Shown here: piece by piece, positions 34,042 to 43,411 of the stretch
Layout of the letters: each line of letters opens with the position of its first letter
How positions within the stretch are numbered: position 1 is the first letter of the stretch
Assembly (NCBI GenBank): GCA_946480715.1
Contig: CAMLKK010000007.1
Location: forward strand, 1 to 64,000
DNA length: 64,000 bases
Reading direction: 5' to 3'
From: an uncultured Bacteriovorax sp.
GTDB taxonomy: Bacteria > Bdellovibrionota > Bacteriovoracia > Bacteriovoracales > Bacteriovoracaceae
The notes under the pieces: model-generated
The model's input: only the letters and a program-made list of their open reading frames with translations
Database searches by the model: none
Told to the model about the DNA's origin: nothing
Made by a program: the position numbers and the translations under genes

Positions 34042-35025
34042 ATGACAAAAACTACGCTTAAAAAAATTGGTGTTCTTTGTAGTGGTGGTGACTCTCCAGG
34101 AATGAACTGTGCCATTCGTGCAGTCGTGAGAACCGCTATCGGTGAAGGACTTGAAGTCGCCGGCATTCAAAAAGGCTATCAAGGTATTCTTGAAAATCAG
34201 ATTCGTACTTTGGATGTTTCATCAGTAGGTAACATTCTCCAACATGGAGGAACAATGTTGCAAACTTCTCGCTGCCCGGAATTTAGAACTCCTGAAGGCA
34301 GAAAAAAAGCGGCAGACATACTAAAGAAAAATAAAATTGATGCTCTTGTTGTCATTGGTGGAGACGGCTCATACAACGGGGCGATGGCGCTTCATCAGGA
34401 ACACGGCATTCCAGTTGTAGGAATTCCGGGAACGATTGATAACGATATCAGTGGAACGGATTACACAATTGGATTTGATACTGCTGTTCAAAACGCAGTC
34501 GATGCCGTTGATAAAATTCGTGATACGGCAAATTCGCATGCGCGAACATTTATTGTCGAAGTTATGGGAAGAAGATCACCGGCGATTGCTCTTAAAGTAG
34601 GAATTTGCACGGGAGCCGAGAACGTCGTTCTTCCAACTGCAGAAATTGAATACGAAAAAATTTCAAATGATATTGCTCGCGGAATTAAACGCGGGAAGAC
34701 TTCCTCGATCATTATTGCGGCCGAGGGGGAAAAAGAAGGCATCGGGTATGTCATTCAAAAGAACTTAAAAGAAAAATTTCAATTAGACGCTCACGTTTGT
34801 ATTTTAGGACATATTCAACGTGGGGGTAACCCAACGCCTACGGATCGTCTTATTGCCTCTCAAATGGGCAATCTAGCTGTGCTCACGCTCTTAAAAGGTG
34901 AAGCCGCTAAAGCAACAGTTTATCTCAATGGAAAAGTGACCACGACTGATCTGGCAAACTGTTTGCGCAAAAAAAATGAGTTTGATGTTCAGGAAGTTGA
35001 GCTTCTTAATTCATTGTCCATTTAA
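34042..35025 (+). CDS. pfkA: ATP-dependent 6-phosphofructokinase
   Basis: 327 residues. The ATP site GGDGSYNGA is at 106-114 (the glycine after the aspartate marks the ATP-, not pyrophosphate-using branch), and the catalytic PGTIDNDI follows at ~132. The N-terminal glycine loop is CSGGDSPGMN. It commits fructose-6-phosphate to glycolysis. Only 20 bases separate it from gpmI, in the same direction. The 3' end overlaps the convergent ComM-like gene by 15 bases. Confidence 0.96.
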   Translation: MTKTTLKKIGVLCSGGDSPGMNCAIRAVVRTAIGEGLEVAGIQKGYQGILENQIRTLDVSSVGNILQHGGTMLQTSRCPEFRTPEGRKKAADILKKNKIDALVVIGGDGSYNGAMALHQEHGIPVVGIPGTIDNDISGTDYTIGFDTAVQNAVDAVDKIRDTANSHARTFIVEVMGRRSPAIALKVGICTGAENVVLPTAEIEYEKISNDIARGIKRGKTSSIIIAAEGEKEGIGYVIQKNLKEKFQLDAHVCILGHIQRGGNPTPTDRLIASQMGNLAVLTLLKGEAAKATVYLNGKVTTTDLANCLRKKNEFDVQEVELLNSLSI

Positions 35026-35535
35026 CAAAGATTGCATCAGTCCTTCCACTGGCAAATGGTAATAGTCCTCATGGACTGGAACATTTGCTGGTGCAATGAT
35101 TTTCCAGGCCGATTCTTCATCCCAATTAAAAAGCGAAAGTAGCTCCAGTTGCTGCGAGGCAGATAACTGGAGAGGACTAATCTGTCCTTCAACAGATATT
35201 TTACCTGCCGCAAAACAATCTTCTAGATTATCGATCGGGAGATGCCCCGTTAAACTCCACAACATGAGGAGCAGTGGTAATTCGAGATAGCGATATTCTT
35301 CGTTTTGAAATTTTTTTGATTCCAGTTCGCCTTCCACACATAAAACGAATCTCTTTGCGGGGATTTTAAGTTTTTTTTCGCGCGAAAGATAAACGAACTT
35401 CTCTTTCATCGCTCGCGAATACTTACCCATTCCGACAATTTCAATTCCTGGACTGCCGTTTGAAGCATACCCAAAAATATCAACGGGACAGTGCTGTCCA
35501 CCAAAGGGGTAAAGGCTTTTTGTTCTCATGTTCAT
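35011..35535 (-). CDS. Stand-alone ComM/Mg-chelatase-type N-terminal (Lon-protease-like) domain protein
   Basis: 174 residues from the ATG at 35535, which has AAGGAAAAC upstream. The sequence follows the first domain of ComM/YifB: a PVDIFGYASNGSPGIEIVGMGK strand pair, AMKEKFVYLSREKKLKIPAKR helix and strand, an LPLLLMLWSLTGHL helix, and AAGKISVEGQISPL at the end. In ComM the last blocks read 'GELSLDG' and are followed by an AAA+ domain; here the protein simply ends. Conserved residues in the domain are partly lost. No Walker motifs. A degenerate or domesticated fragment is likely; function unknown. Confidence 0.6.
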   Translation of the reverse strand: MNMRTKSLYPFGGQHCPVDIFGYASNGSPGIEIVGMGKYSRAMKEKFVYLSREKKLKIPAKRFVLCVEGELESKKFQNEEYRYLELPLLLMLWSLTGHLPIDNLEDCFAAGKISVEGQISPLQLSASQQLELLSLFNWDEESAWKIIAPANVPVHEDYYHLPVEGLMQSLLNGQ

Positions 35536-35670
35536 GTCATGTTTTCCTTGAAAAATCCTGCTATTGCCCTTGCAAAAAAGAATCAGTGCGCTCATTCTTA
35601 GGCATTAAAAGGTTTGATTTTTAAGATGGCCGCTCATCAAATTTTGATGATCAGCTAGAAGGATAAGTTC

Positions 35671-37089
35671 ATGACGATTAAAACAAGATTAGAACGCGAT
35701 TTACTTGGAAAAATGGAAGTTCCTGCGAACGCCTATTATGGAATTCATACTTTGCGCGCTATCGAAAACTTTAAAATTTCCGATCAAAAAATCAGCGACA
35801 ATATCATCATGGTTAAATCGTTGGCCATGACGAAAAAAGCTTGTGCTCTTGCTAATGGTGAATTGGGTACAATTCCACCAAAAGTCGCGGCAGTGATTGT
35901 TCGCGCTTGTGATGAAATAATTGAACACAACCGCTGTCTCGATCAATTTCCAACTGACATCTATCAAGGTGGAGCGGGAACTTCAGTAAATATGAATGCG
36001 AATGAAGTTATTGCTAATCTTGCTTTAGAACTTCTAAACGAAAATAAAGGTGACTACGATATTATTCACCCAAATGATCACGTTAATAAATGCCAATCAA
36101 CAAACGACGCCTACCCTACTGCTTTTCGCGTGGCCTTGTATCAGCACATTCTACATCTCGTTGATGGTCTGAAAAGTTTAGCCGGATCATTGGAAGAAAA
36201 AGCGCTCGAATTCAAAAACGTTTTGAAAATGGGCCGCACACAATTACAAGATGCTGTACCGATGTCACTAGGACAAGAGTTTCACGCCTTCGCCACACTT
36301 CTTCGTGAAGAAATCAAAATGCACAATCAATTGAAGGATCTTTTACTTGAGGTGAATTTAGGTGCAACGGCGATTGGAACAGGTATCAATGCTCCCAAAA
36401 ACTATGCTCCACTAGCTGTGAAAAAACTCAAGCAAGTGACCGGATACAATTTCGTTCTTTCTGAAGATTTGATCGAAGCCACTTCCGATTGCGGAGCCTA
36501 TGTAATGATCTCAGGAGCGCTCAAAAGATCAGCAGTAAAAATTTCGAAAATCTGCAATGATCTTCGTCTGCTTTCTTCTGGACCACGAGCTGGACTTCGC
36601 GAAATTAATCTTCCTGCTCTTCAAGCTGGTTCGAGTATCATGCCAGCGAAAGTTAATCCGGTCATTCCAGAAGTTGTGAATCAAGTTTGTTTCAAAGTCA
36701 TCGGTAATGATATGACAGTCACGATGGCCGCCGAAGCAGGGCAATTGCAGTTGAATGTCATGGAGCCAGTAATCGCATCATCTCTTTTTGAATCGCTCAC
36801 ATTACTCACAAACGCATGCGCCAACCTTAAAGAAAAATGCATTGAAGGCATAACGGCGAATCCTGAAGTGTGTTTAATGAATGTTATGAATTCAGTAGCG
36901 ATCGTCACTTTCCTTGATCCACTTTTAGGACATGAAATGTGCGATGTGATTGGGAAAGAAAGCGTTCAAACAGGAAAAAGTGTAAGCCAGATCGTTTTAG
37001 ATAAAGGCCTTCTCACGCAAGAAGACCTTAATAGAATTTTTTCGGCGGAGAATCTATTGAACCCGGAGTATTACGGCAAGAAATACTAA
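35671..37089 (+). CDS. aspA: Aspartate ammonia-lyase
   Basis: 472 residues. The fumarase/aspartase signature [10 protein letters not shown] is at 320-329, and the substrate-binding [10 protein letters not shown] and [10 protein letters not shown] blocks are both present. It reversibly converts aspartate to fumarate and ammonia, in the cytoplasm. AAGGATAAG precedes the start. The stop is one base from that of the convergent FecR-domain gene; a 7-bp hairpin ACTAAGC/GCTTAGT (37085-37102) spans both stops but has no T-run. Confidence 0.95.
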   Translation: MTIKTRLERDLLGKMEVPANAYYGIHTLRAIENFKISDQKISDNIIMVKSLAMTKKACALANGELGTIPPKVAAVIVRACDEIIEHNRCLDQFPTDIYQGGAGTSVNMNANEVIANLALELLNENKGDYDIIHPNDHVNKCQSTNDAYPTAFRVALYQHILHLVDGLKSLAGSLEEKALEFKNVLKMGRTQLQDAVPMSLGQEFHAFATLLREEIKMHNQLKDLLLEVNLGATAIGTGINAPKNYAPLAVKKLKQVTGYNFVLSEDLIEATSDCGAYVMISGALKRSAVKISKICNDLRLLSSGPRAGLREINLPALQAGSSIMPAKVNPVIPEVVNQVCFKVIGNDMTVTMAAEAGQLQLNVMEPVIASSLFESLTLLTNACANLKEKCIEGITANPEVCLMNVMNSVAIVTFLDPLLGHEMCDVIGKESVQTGKSVSQIVLDKGLLTQEDLNRIFSAENLLNPEYYGKKY

Positions 37090-37090
37090 G

Positions 37091-37675
37091 CTAAGGCTTA
37101 GTCATCTCATCAAAAACTTGATTGCTCATCGTGATCATTTGCTCTGAAGCTTGCAGTGCTTTGAGTTTTCCTTTTTGATTAGCATATAGATCTTGGTCTT
37201 TGCGGACTTCTACAATGGAATTCTTTTTTTCTGCTGTTACCACACCTTCGCAAACACACAGGTAACTCTCTTTTGCTTTTTCTTCGATGAAGAATTTTGT
37301 TCCGCGAACAGCAAATGAAGCATAACGAGTTTTAACCTGGAATTTTTCACCTTCAGTGAGACCCTTTACGACTGAAAAGATTTTACCTTTTACGAGATTG
37401 AAAAAAGTTTCTTTCGGAGTGATCGATTCCACCTTTGCAACAGCTTCAGCAAACCGAACGATGTGGCCATTTTGAAATTTGATATCGATGTAGCTTCCTT
37501 TTTTAGGAAGTGAAATTTCCATCCCTGTTGCGACCTCTGCACCTTCAACAATTTTCTCTTTGTTGATGAATGCTTCACCTTTGATTTTAATAATGTTTGC
37601 CACAGGGGCAAATCCCTCTGCGAAAGCAGAAGACATGAAAAAAAGCGAGATGAACAAAAGTTTAAAGATCTTCAA
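37091..37675 (-). CDS. Periplasmic FecR-domain protein
   Basis: 194 residues from the TTG at 37675, chosen because GGAGAG lies six bases upstream and the product then starts with a clean signal peptide (MKIFKLLFISLFFMSSAFA). The FecR/LysM-neighbour fold is visible: GEAFINKEKIVEGAEVATG, then strands, VRFAEAVAKVE, and the FAVRGTKFFI core typical of FecR domains that sense periplasmic states. No sigma factor or TonB receptor lies nearby. Its 5' end overlaps the upstream small secreted protein gene by 14 bases. Confidence 0.85.
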   Translation of the reverse strand: MKIFKLLFISLFFMSSAFAEGFAPVANIIKIKGEAFINKEKIVEGAEVATGMEISLPKKGSYIDIKFQNGHIVRFAEAVAKVESITPKETFFNLVKGKIFSVVKGLTEGEKFQVKTRYASFAVRGTKFFIEEKAKESYLCVCEGVVTAEKKNSIVEVRKDQDLYANQKGKLKALQASEQMITMSNQVFDEMTKP

Positions 37676-38156
37676 TGGACTCTCCAATTGGTTTTGCAAA
37701 ATGGCAGTTTAAAGTTTTATCACTAATAGAATGATGAACGACTTCCAGTTTGTAAGCATAAAGTTTCTTTAATTCTTCACAGGATTTTTTGGAATCAAGA
37801 CAGAACTTGAGATGTTTACCTTCACAGTTCAGCGCCAATGTTACGCCATCTCCAAAATTACAGAAAAGATTTTTGGTTTGCTCCATGACTTCTGCTCTTA
37901 GAAAGCGAACATCGTCTGGATGTTTTTTGAGGCAGAAATTCAAACCGCTCGTTACTTTTCCCATGCAGTCGATTTCGTTCATCGAATGTCCTGAGATCAA
38001 TTCGGCGTGTTTGCCGTTCATTTCTTTGCAGACATCGACAAGTGGATAGCTGTGAACTTTAAGTGCAGTGACTTCGTTCTTAACGATTGAGGCGTGAACA
38101 GAAAATGAGGCAAAAAAAAGCCACCCGAAGGTGGCTATTGATACTACGATGGCCAT
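37662..38156 (-). CDS. Secreted Cys-rich protein whose signal-peptide codons contain a terminator
   Basis: 164 residues. The N-terminus is a signal peptide (IVVSIATFGWLFFASFSVHA, cut ~22) and the mature part has eight cysteines (probably four disulfides), with no recognised family. The ATG lies within the last codons of the glutamate dehydrogenase gene. The codons for A-T-F-G-W-L-F-F coincide with a strong intrinsic terminator (38112-38136). The FecR-domain gene follows with a 14-base overlap. No in-frame start exists just after the terminator that would keep the signal peptide. Confidence 0.65.
   Translation of the reverse strand: MAIVVSIATFGWLFFASFSVHASIVKNEVTALKVHSYPLVDVCKEMNGKHAELISGHSMNEIDCMGKVTSGLNFCLKKHPDDVRFLRAEVMEQTKNLFCNFGDGVTLALNCEGKHLKFCLDSKKSCEELKKLYAYKLEVVHHSISDKTLNCHFAKPIGESIEDL
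38112..38136 (-). terminator. Intrinsic terminator after glutamate dehydrogenase, inside the next gene
   Basis: On the minus strand AGCCACC-TTCG-GGTGGCT forms a 7-bp stem with the very stable TTCG loop, followed by eight T (38119-38112). It begins eight bases after the dehydrogenase stop codon and lies in the first 15 codons of the following secreted protein gene. Confidence 0.9.
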
Positions 38157-39403
38157 AGTCCACGAAGCTTCATAGCGTTTTCGAGACGCTTGATAGCTGC
38201 AATAAGAGCAGCTGACTTCATGTTAACGTTGTACTCTTTTGAAGTCGTGTAAACGTTTTCAAAAGCGTTTTTAAGAGTTGTGTGAAGTTTCTTATTGATG
38301 TCATCAACATCCCAGAAGAATGACTGAAGACCCTGTACCCATTCAAAGTACGAAACAACAACACCACCAGCATTACAAAGAATGTCTGGAATTAAGAAAG
38401 CACCTTTTTCTGTGACGATATCAACAGCTTCTTTTGTAAGAGGACCGTTAGCACCTTCAGCGATGATTTTAGCTTTAACAACGTGAGCGTTGTCTTTAGT
38501 GATTACACCATCGATAGCAGCTGGAATAAGAACGTCTACATTCAATCCGAATAATTCATCGTTTGTAATGTGAGTTGTTCCTGGCATTCCTTTAAGAACT
38601 TTATTTTCTTTTACCCACTTCTCGCATTTTTCAATGTCGAGACCGTTTGGATCGTAAACACCACCAGAGATATCAGAAACAGCAACGATCTTTGCTCCTT
38701 GAGCTTTAAGGTCGTATGCAGCTGGGATCGCAACTTTACCGAAACCGTGAATTGCAACAGTTGTGTTTTGATTGATTGTCATACCGATTCTTTCAGCAGC
38801 GAAGTTTACACAGAATGCAACTCCTTTACCTGTAGATTCAGCACGTCCAAGTGATCCACCGATTTCAATTGGCTTACCTGTAACAACAGCTGGAACAGTG
38901 TAACCTTTGATTTGTGAATATGTGTCCATGAACCACGCCATAGTCTGTCCATCAGTTCCAATATCTGGAGCTGGGATATCAACTTGAGGTCCGATGATCA
39001 TGTTAATTTCAGTTGCGTAACGACGAGTAAGCGCTTGAAGCTCTTGGCGAGAAAGTTGAGTTGGATCAACACAGATACCACCCTTAGCACCACCGTATGG
39101 AAGACCAACGAGAGCACACTTGAATGTCATAAGCATTGCGAGACCTGCAGTCTCAGAAAGATCTACACCTGGATGGTAACGGATACCACCTTTACCTGGC
39201 CCAAGAGAAAGATTGTGTTGAACTCTATAGCCCATGAAAACTTTTACAGTTCCATCGTCACAACGAATTGGAACAGAAACTTGTAGGGCACGTTTTGGAT
39301 ATTTTAATCTTTCAGCAACATTCGGGTCTAAACCCATTACTCTACTCGCGTCTTCCAATTGCTTAATAGCGTCTTGGAATAAAGCACTGTCAAATAGACT
39401 CAT
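38144..39403 (-). CDS. Glutamate dehydrogenase (Glu/Leu/Phe/Val dehydrogenase family)
   Basis: 419 residues, the short hexameric type. Substrate-site residues are in GPGKGGIRYHP and the catalytic lysine region PYGGAKGGI; the Rossmann glycines are in IHGFGKVAIPAA. It interconverts glutamate with 2-oxoglutarate and ammonia; length favours the NAD-linked catabolic form. A clear GGAGG precedes the start. With aspA nearby it fits growth on amino acids. Confidence 0.93.
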   Translation of the reverse strand: MSLFDSALFQDAIKQLEDASRVMGLDPNVAERLKYPKRALQVSVPIRCDDGTVKVFMGYRVQHNLSLGPGKGGIRYHPGVDLSETAGLAMLMTFKCALVGLPYGGAKGGICVDPTQLSRQELQALTRRYATEINMIIGPQVDIPAPDIGTDGQTMAWFMDTYSQIKGYTVPAVVTGKPIEIGGSLGRAESTGKGVAFCVNFAAERIGMTINQNTTVAIHGFGKVAIPAAYDLKAQGAKIVAVSDISGGVYDPNGLDIEKCEKWVKENKVLKGMPGTTHITNDELFGLNVDVLIPAAIDGVITKDNAHVVKAKIIAEGANGPLTKEAVDIVTEKGAFLIPDILCNAGGVVVSYFEWVQGLQSFFWDVDDINKKLHTTLKNAFENVYTTSKEYNVNMKSAALIAAIKRLENAMKLRGLWPS

Positions 39404-39483
39404 CTACGACCTCCGATTCATATCAATAAGTGGTGTAGAGAGTACTCTTTAATTCAAAATATGACTAGGATTCCGCCTGAAAA

Positions 39484-40281
39484 TTAGAGATTAAATGGGA
39501 AACTAGCGGTGATTTCGGCCCTTGCATCCGCGTCATCTGAGAAGATGGTTTCATTGTCCTTTGCGGTTGACGAAACTCGAGCTTTTATATTTGAACTGAT
39601 GGCCTGATCGACGTAGGCCATAAATTCTGAATCTGTTAATGAGTATTCCGCTCCGGAAGTAAAACCAATTTCTTTGAAGTCTTTCTTCGCTGATAAACGG
39701 GCCTTTCCATTGGCAGAAAGTGTTGCATTTGTTTCCAGCCAAGGATTTCGTACTTCCACAATGGCCTTTCCTTGAAGCACGCGTGCTTTAAATTTAAGCG
39801 CGATATATTTGTTCACTGGAACAGATGCATTTGGCCTCAAGTTTCTTTCTACCTTACTCATTTTATGTAACGTTGAACCTGATTCTGCATTTTTCATTTC
39901 GCCTGATAAACGTTTGTCAGCGTATCTGAACATCTTTTTAGAAAGGTATTTTGCCTTATCACCACTATCAGGAGTTTTATAAAGATTTGTTGATTCTAAA
40001 TCCCACACGCGAGCAAACTCTTCAGTTTGTTCCCATGATTTCAAAGTCGATTTCATTTCTTTCATAATACCGGCATCATCTTCAGCAAAAAGAAATTCCA
40101 TAGTAGGAACGTCTTTTTCAAAAGGAACTGTCAGCACTTCTTCTTCTATAGCGGCAGGTGAACGCTCCTGCGCCTGCGCCATTACAGAGGCAGATACTGT
40201 CAAAAGAATGAACATAGACATTTGTCTAAAACTTAACCACATTGTGTTTTCGTTCATAAAATGTCTGCCAGTCGTTTTCAT
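39484..40281 (-). CDS. Secreted protein of unknown function
   Basis: 265 residues. The N-terminus has a long polar lead and then a signal-peptide core (MSMFILLTVSASVMA, cut after AQA at ~37). The ATG at 40281 has AAAGG nine bases upstream; another ATG eight codons later is possible. The mature part has a helical first half and a beta-rich second half (KARVLQGKAIVEVRNP ... ARLSAKKDFKEIGF) ending ASFPFNL, as in outer-membrane or surface beta proteins. No cysteines, no recognised family. Single gene. Confidence 0.68.
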   Translation of the reverse strand: MKTTGRHFMNENTMWLSFRQMSMFILLTVSASVMAQAQERSPAAIEEEVLTVPFEKDVPTMEFLFAEDDAGIMKEMKSTLKSWEQTEEFARVWDLESTNLYKTPDSGDKAKYLSKKMFRYADKRLSGEMKNAESGSTLHKMSKVERNLRPNASVPVNKYIALKFKARVLQGKAIVEVRNPWLETNATLSANGKARLSAKKDFKEIGFTSGAEYSLTDSEFMAYVDQAISSNIKARVSSTAKDNETIFSDDADARAEITASFPFNL

Positions 40282-40349
40282 AAGTTATGCCTTTTTTTAG
40301 GTATTAATAACTCTGTTCAATTATTATAGAGCAAGGGACATGCCAGGAA

Positions 40350-40967
40350 ATGAGTTATAATCAAATAATGAAAGAATTAAAGTTGTCTTATTTTGGCAGC
40401 CGCCAATATATTGACGTGAGCACGCTAACCTCTGAGCTCTATAGAGCGCTTCCGGACATTACGCCCAATAAGGAAATAGCGAATTTTCAAGGTCGGTTAT
40501 TAAAGAAGATTATGTATCACTGCGGGCTGATGCTCTTTACTGGAGACTCATGTCAGAAAGAGGTTGATGATAATGTGGTCGCGATCTTTGAATGGGATTA
40601 TGAAGGAAAACACTTCCAGGCCCAATTTGTGGAAAGTAGTGAACTTATTACTGAGCGCCGTATTGAGGACGTGGAAGACCCAAAAGAGTACATTCGCTAC
40701 ACCGATCAGAGAGTTATTCTGGAAAGAGCGATCAATCATGACTGCATATACAATCTGATGAAGATGGGCCGAATCATTGTAGTTAAAAATTACGCAAAAT
40801 CTCCACGTGTAGTTAAATATTCATTTAATCGTCTACTCACAAAAGATGAATTAGCTGGGGTTGTAATGACTTCAAGACCATTAGGTAAAAAAGATTTTTA
40901 CTGTCTTGAAACATGGAAGGACGGAAAAAAATTTGGAGAAATAATCGTCAAAGCTCTTGAACTTTAA
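40350..40967 (+). CDS. Hypothetical cytoplasmic protein
   Basis: 205 residues with no signal peptide or membrane helix. Mixed alpha/beta composition, with four cysteines. I do not recognise a domain. AGGAA is close to the ATG; a second ATG six codons in (40368) is possible. Its end touches the convergent desaturase gene by four bases. Confidence 0.65.
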   Translation: MSYNQIMKELKLSYFGSRQYIDVSTLTSELYRALPDITPNKEIANFQGRLLKKIMYHCGLMLFTGDSCQKEVDDNVVAIFEWDYEGKHFQAQFVESSELITERRIEDVEDPKEYIRYTDQRVILERAINHDCIYNLMKMGRIIVVKNYAKSPRVVKYSFNRLLTKDELAGVVMTSRPLGKKDFYCLETWKDGKKFGEIIVKALEL

Positions 40968-41872
40968 TCCGCATAGATTTTCTTTAAGGCTTCACTCATT
41001 CGGTAGCCTGGAACTGGAGAATACTCTCTTTGTAAAAGCTCCTGCCTTATAAGTGGAAGGTGTCTCGATGGCAGATGAGGAAAGAGATGATGTTCGACAT
41101 GATAGCCTACATTTAAAAACCATAAATCAATCCATTTACCCATAAATACGCTATAAGTTGGGATACTACCTTTCATCTCCAGCTTATGTGAGTGCTGAGT
41201 GACCAGAAAAATGCTGGATAGAAAACCCTGAATAAGAATTGGAAGCAGTTCAAGACCTAACCAAAACACGAAAGGTAATTTCACGAAAAGAAAAATCTTA
41301 AAAGCAACAATGATCATGAATTGAATCGTTACTGCTTTTTTTAAGCTGAGATGTCTCTCACTTGTGTAGCGTTTATCGGTGATAAACTTAAATTGCGTTC
41401 GAGTGAGGTGAATGATCTTATAAAAAAACAACTCGAAGGGACCAACCAGTTTTCGCAATGTCGGATAGCCATATGTTTCGTAGCCCATTTCATAAGGTCG
41501 TTTTTCAGCAGTCCATCTATCAACTGATTGATGATGGAGGTTATGCCAGAATTTCCAGAAGCTTGGTGAAATAAGCGTGATACAAGAATTAGGAATGCAA
41601 AACAAAAGAGAAAATGTTTTATTTTTAAAAACTGAACCGTGCAAAATATCATGATTGGCCATTGAGAGAAATTCAGCAATGAATCCGAGGAGAATTCCAA
41701 TCGGTAGTATCATAAGTGGGTATTTCACTCCAAGAGCAAAGAGCCCCCAATAAAGAACAAACATCCCCACGGTAATGATCCCCACAATAGGATCACGTTT
41801 AAAAAGTTTTGGATCCAATTTGTCTTGGATTTTTGCTCTAAGATCAATGTAGTTTTTATAAGAATTGCTCAT
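40964..41872 (-). CDS. Membrane fatty-acid desaturase
   Basis: 302 residues with four main membrane helices. All three histidine boxes of the desaturase family are present: HDILH (74-78), HNLHH (110-114) and HVEHH (258-262), which hold the di-iron centre. Further histidine pairs (QHSHK ~227) may add to it. It should introduce a double bond or hydroxyl into an acyl chain or carotenoid-like lipid. The start overlaps the stop of the amidohydrolase gene (TAATG), so the two form an operon divergent from the HTTM operon. Confidence 0.9.
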   Translation of the reverse strand: MSNSYKNYIDLRAKIQDKLDPKLFKRDPIVGIITVGMFVLYWGLFALGVKYPLMILPIGILLGFIAEFLSMANHDILHGSVFKNKTFSLLFCIPNSCITLISPSFWKFWHNLHHQSVDRWTAEKRPYEMGYETYGYPTLRKLVGPFELFFYKIIHLTRTQFKFITDKRYTSERHLSLKKAVTIQFMIIVAFKIFLFVKLPFVFWLGLELLPILIQGFLSSIFLVTQHSHKLEMKGSIPTYSVFMGKWIDLWFLNVGYHVEHHLFPHLPSRHLPLIRQELLQREYSPVPGYRMSEALKKIYAD

Positions 41873-43332
41873 TAGATATGATAACCATAGTAGGCGTTGC
41901 TTCGATCTGCCAATTTCACTTTCATCTCTTTAATCCATTCGCTCTTGAACATTTTTTTCTTTGTTATTTCATTCGCCGGCAGATTAAAGAGTTTGGCAGA
42001 ATTTAATCCGAGTATCTTGCTTTTAATGGCTTCATCTTTTTCACCCAAAGTAATCTTCCAATTCATTTTTTTTGCCATCTCCGCCGGAATCTCAAAGCGT
42101 CTGAAAGCATCAATTTGCCATTGAGGAGATCCATAAAAGACAGAGTCCGTTCCCCACAACACCTGATCTTCTCCAAACTCATTCACCAGTTGTCCTAAAA
42201 AAGCAGCACAGAATTCAGGATTAACAATGGCACAACTTGCGAATGATGTTCCCAACTCAGCATAGATATTTTTGGCGTTAATTTTATTTTTTATTTTCAC
42301 CATGTCTGTGGACCAGTCAATACGATGAGTTTTGTAAAATTCAGTCATCAGGTTCTTTTGAGTTTTGGCATTGAATGAACGTAAAGCTGAATGAAAAATA
42401 ATGAAATTAAGATCTGGAAAATCTTTGGCCGCCTTTTCTAAATCATTAACATTTGCTGAAGCCCAATGTTCAGGGTGTTTCTTTTCGAAAAAATCTGGAA
42501 GTAAGCCTTTATGAATGGCGATATTTTTAATTCCTAGCTTTCGCGCTTTCTCATAAAACGGATAGATGAGTTTTTCATCATCGAGCTTCCATGCTTTTTG
42601 ATTTGTGCTGAACGGTTCACCGATGGGGAACATTTTCCACCCAATTGGTTTAGGACTAGTGGCCAAAAACTTATCGATCTCTTGCAGGAAATTGGCATCA
42701 TACGGATTGATGACGTAATAACCGGCCATCAATCTTGTACCTGCAACTTTGTTGACTGATATGGTTGCATCTCGAATTTGCAGATTAGAGAGGCTCTCTC
42801 CTTTGGGAAAAGGAGCTCCTGATAAAAACGCCATGTCTGTGTCACTGTCTAAAAATACTTCTTTCATGTAGTTTTGAAACTTAAAAGCTTCCATCTGCGT
42901 TGGAACATCTTTCCCTGAGAGAGCTGGACAATTATGTTTCGTCCACTCCTGGCATTTCAAAAGTAAAGGTTCATGAAAATCATCTTTAATCATGTGAGTC
43001 TGAATATCCAGAATGAACTGATTCTCATATTTTTTCTTCATGAGTTTCTGAATATCGGGATTCACCACTTCATTGGCCTGTACATTGAAGAAATGTCCAA
43101 AAACTTCATTCAATGCCTGCAACCCAACGAGGATGGAGAGACTGGATTTTAAAAATTCCCGGCGTGGAAGACCCAATTGCGAGGCATAGGCGTCTGACTT
43201 TTGTTCAATATGTTTTTCAACGAGGGCCTGCTCCTTCGTCTGCGGAATCGGACAATACTCACCGTTGGCAATAATCCGTGTCGGTATTGGCGATTCTGGT
43301 AGTTCTTCTGAATTCTTGAATTTATCGCTCAT
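41872..43332 (-). CDS. Amidohydrolase-family protein with Tat-like N-terminal motif
   Basis: 486 residues. At ~54-75 an RREFLKSSLSILVG sequence looks like a twin-arginine export signal, but it lies after ~55 polar residues rather than at the N-terminus. The rest is an amidohydrolase-2 TIM barrel: FILDIQTHMIKDD (N-terminal metal site, H kept), GWKMFP, NIAIHKG, LNFIIFHSA, and VLWGTDSVFYGSP with the aspartate of the final strand. Substrate unknown; decarboxylation or lactone hydrolysis are typical of relatives. Followed by, and coupled to, the desaturase gene. Shares a 79-base divergent promoter region with the HTTM operon. Confidence 0.8.
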   Translation of the reverse strand: MSDKFKNSEELPESPIPTRIIANGEYCPIPQTKEQALVEKHIEQKSDAYASQLGLPRREFLKSSLSILVGLQALNEVFGHFFNVQANEVVNPDIQKLMKKKYENQFILDIQTHMIKDDFHEPLLLKCQEWTKHNCPALSGKDVPTQMEAFKFQNYMKEVFLDSDTDMAFLSGAPFPKGESLSNLQIRDATISVNKVAGTRLMAGYYVINPYDANFLQEIDKFLATSPKPIGWKMFPIGEPFSTNQKAWKLDDEKLIYPFYEKARKLGIKNIAIHKGLLPDFFEKKHPEHWASANVNDLEKAAKDFPDLNFIIFHSALRSFNAKTQKNLMTEFYKTHRIDWSTDMVKIKNKINAKNIYAELGTSFASCAIVNPEFCAAFLGQLVNEFGEDQVLWGTDSVFYGSPQWQIDAFRRFEIPAEMAKKMNWKITLGEKDEAIKSKILGLNSAKLFNLPANEITKKKMFKSEWIKEMKVKLADRSNAYYGYHI

Positions 43333-43347
43333 GTGTTTTCAATCATG

Positions 43348-43376
43348 TTTAAAAAAATAGGGTTGCATACTATAAT
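43348..43376 (+). promoter_or_regulatory. Candidate promoter of the HTTM operon
   Basis: TTTAAA (43348-43353) and a perfect TATAAT (43371-43376) with a 17-base spacer, 36 bases before the first ATG. It lies in the gap shared with the divergent amidohydrolase gene. Confidence 0.5.
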
Positions 43377-43411
43377 AACATAAAAAGAGAAATTGCAGAG
43401 TCGAATAAGAA

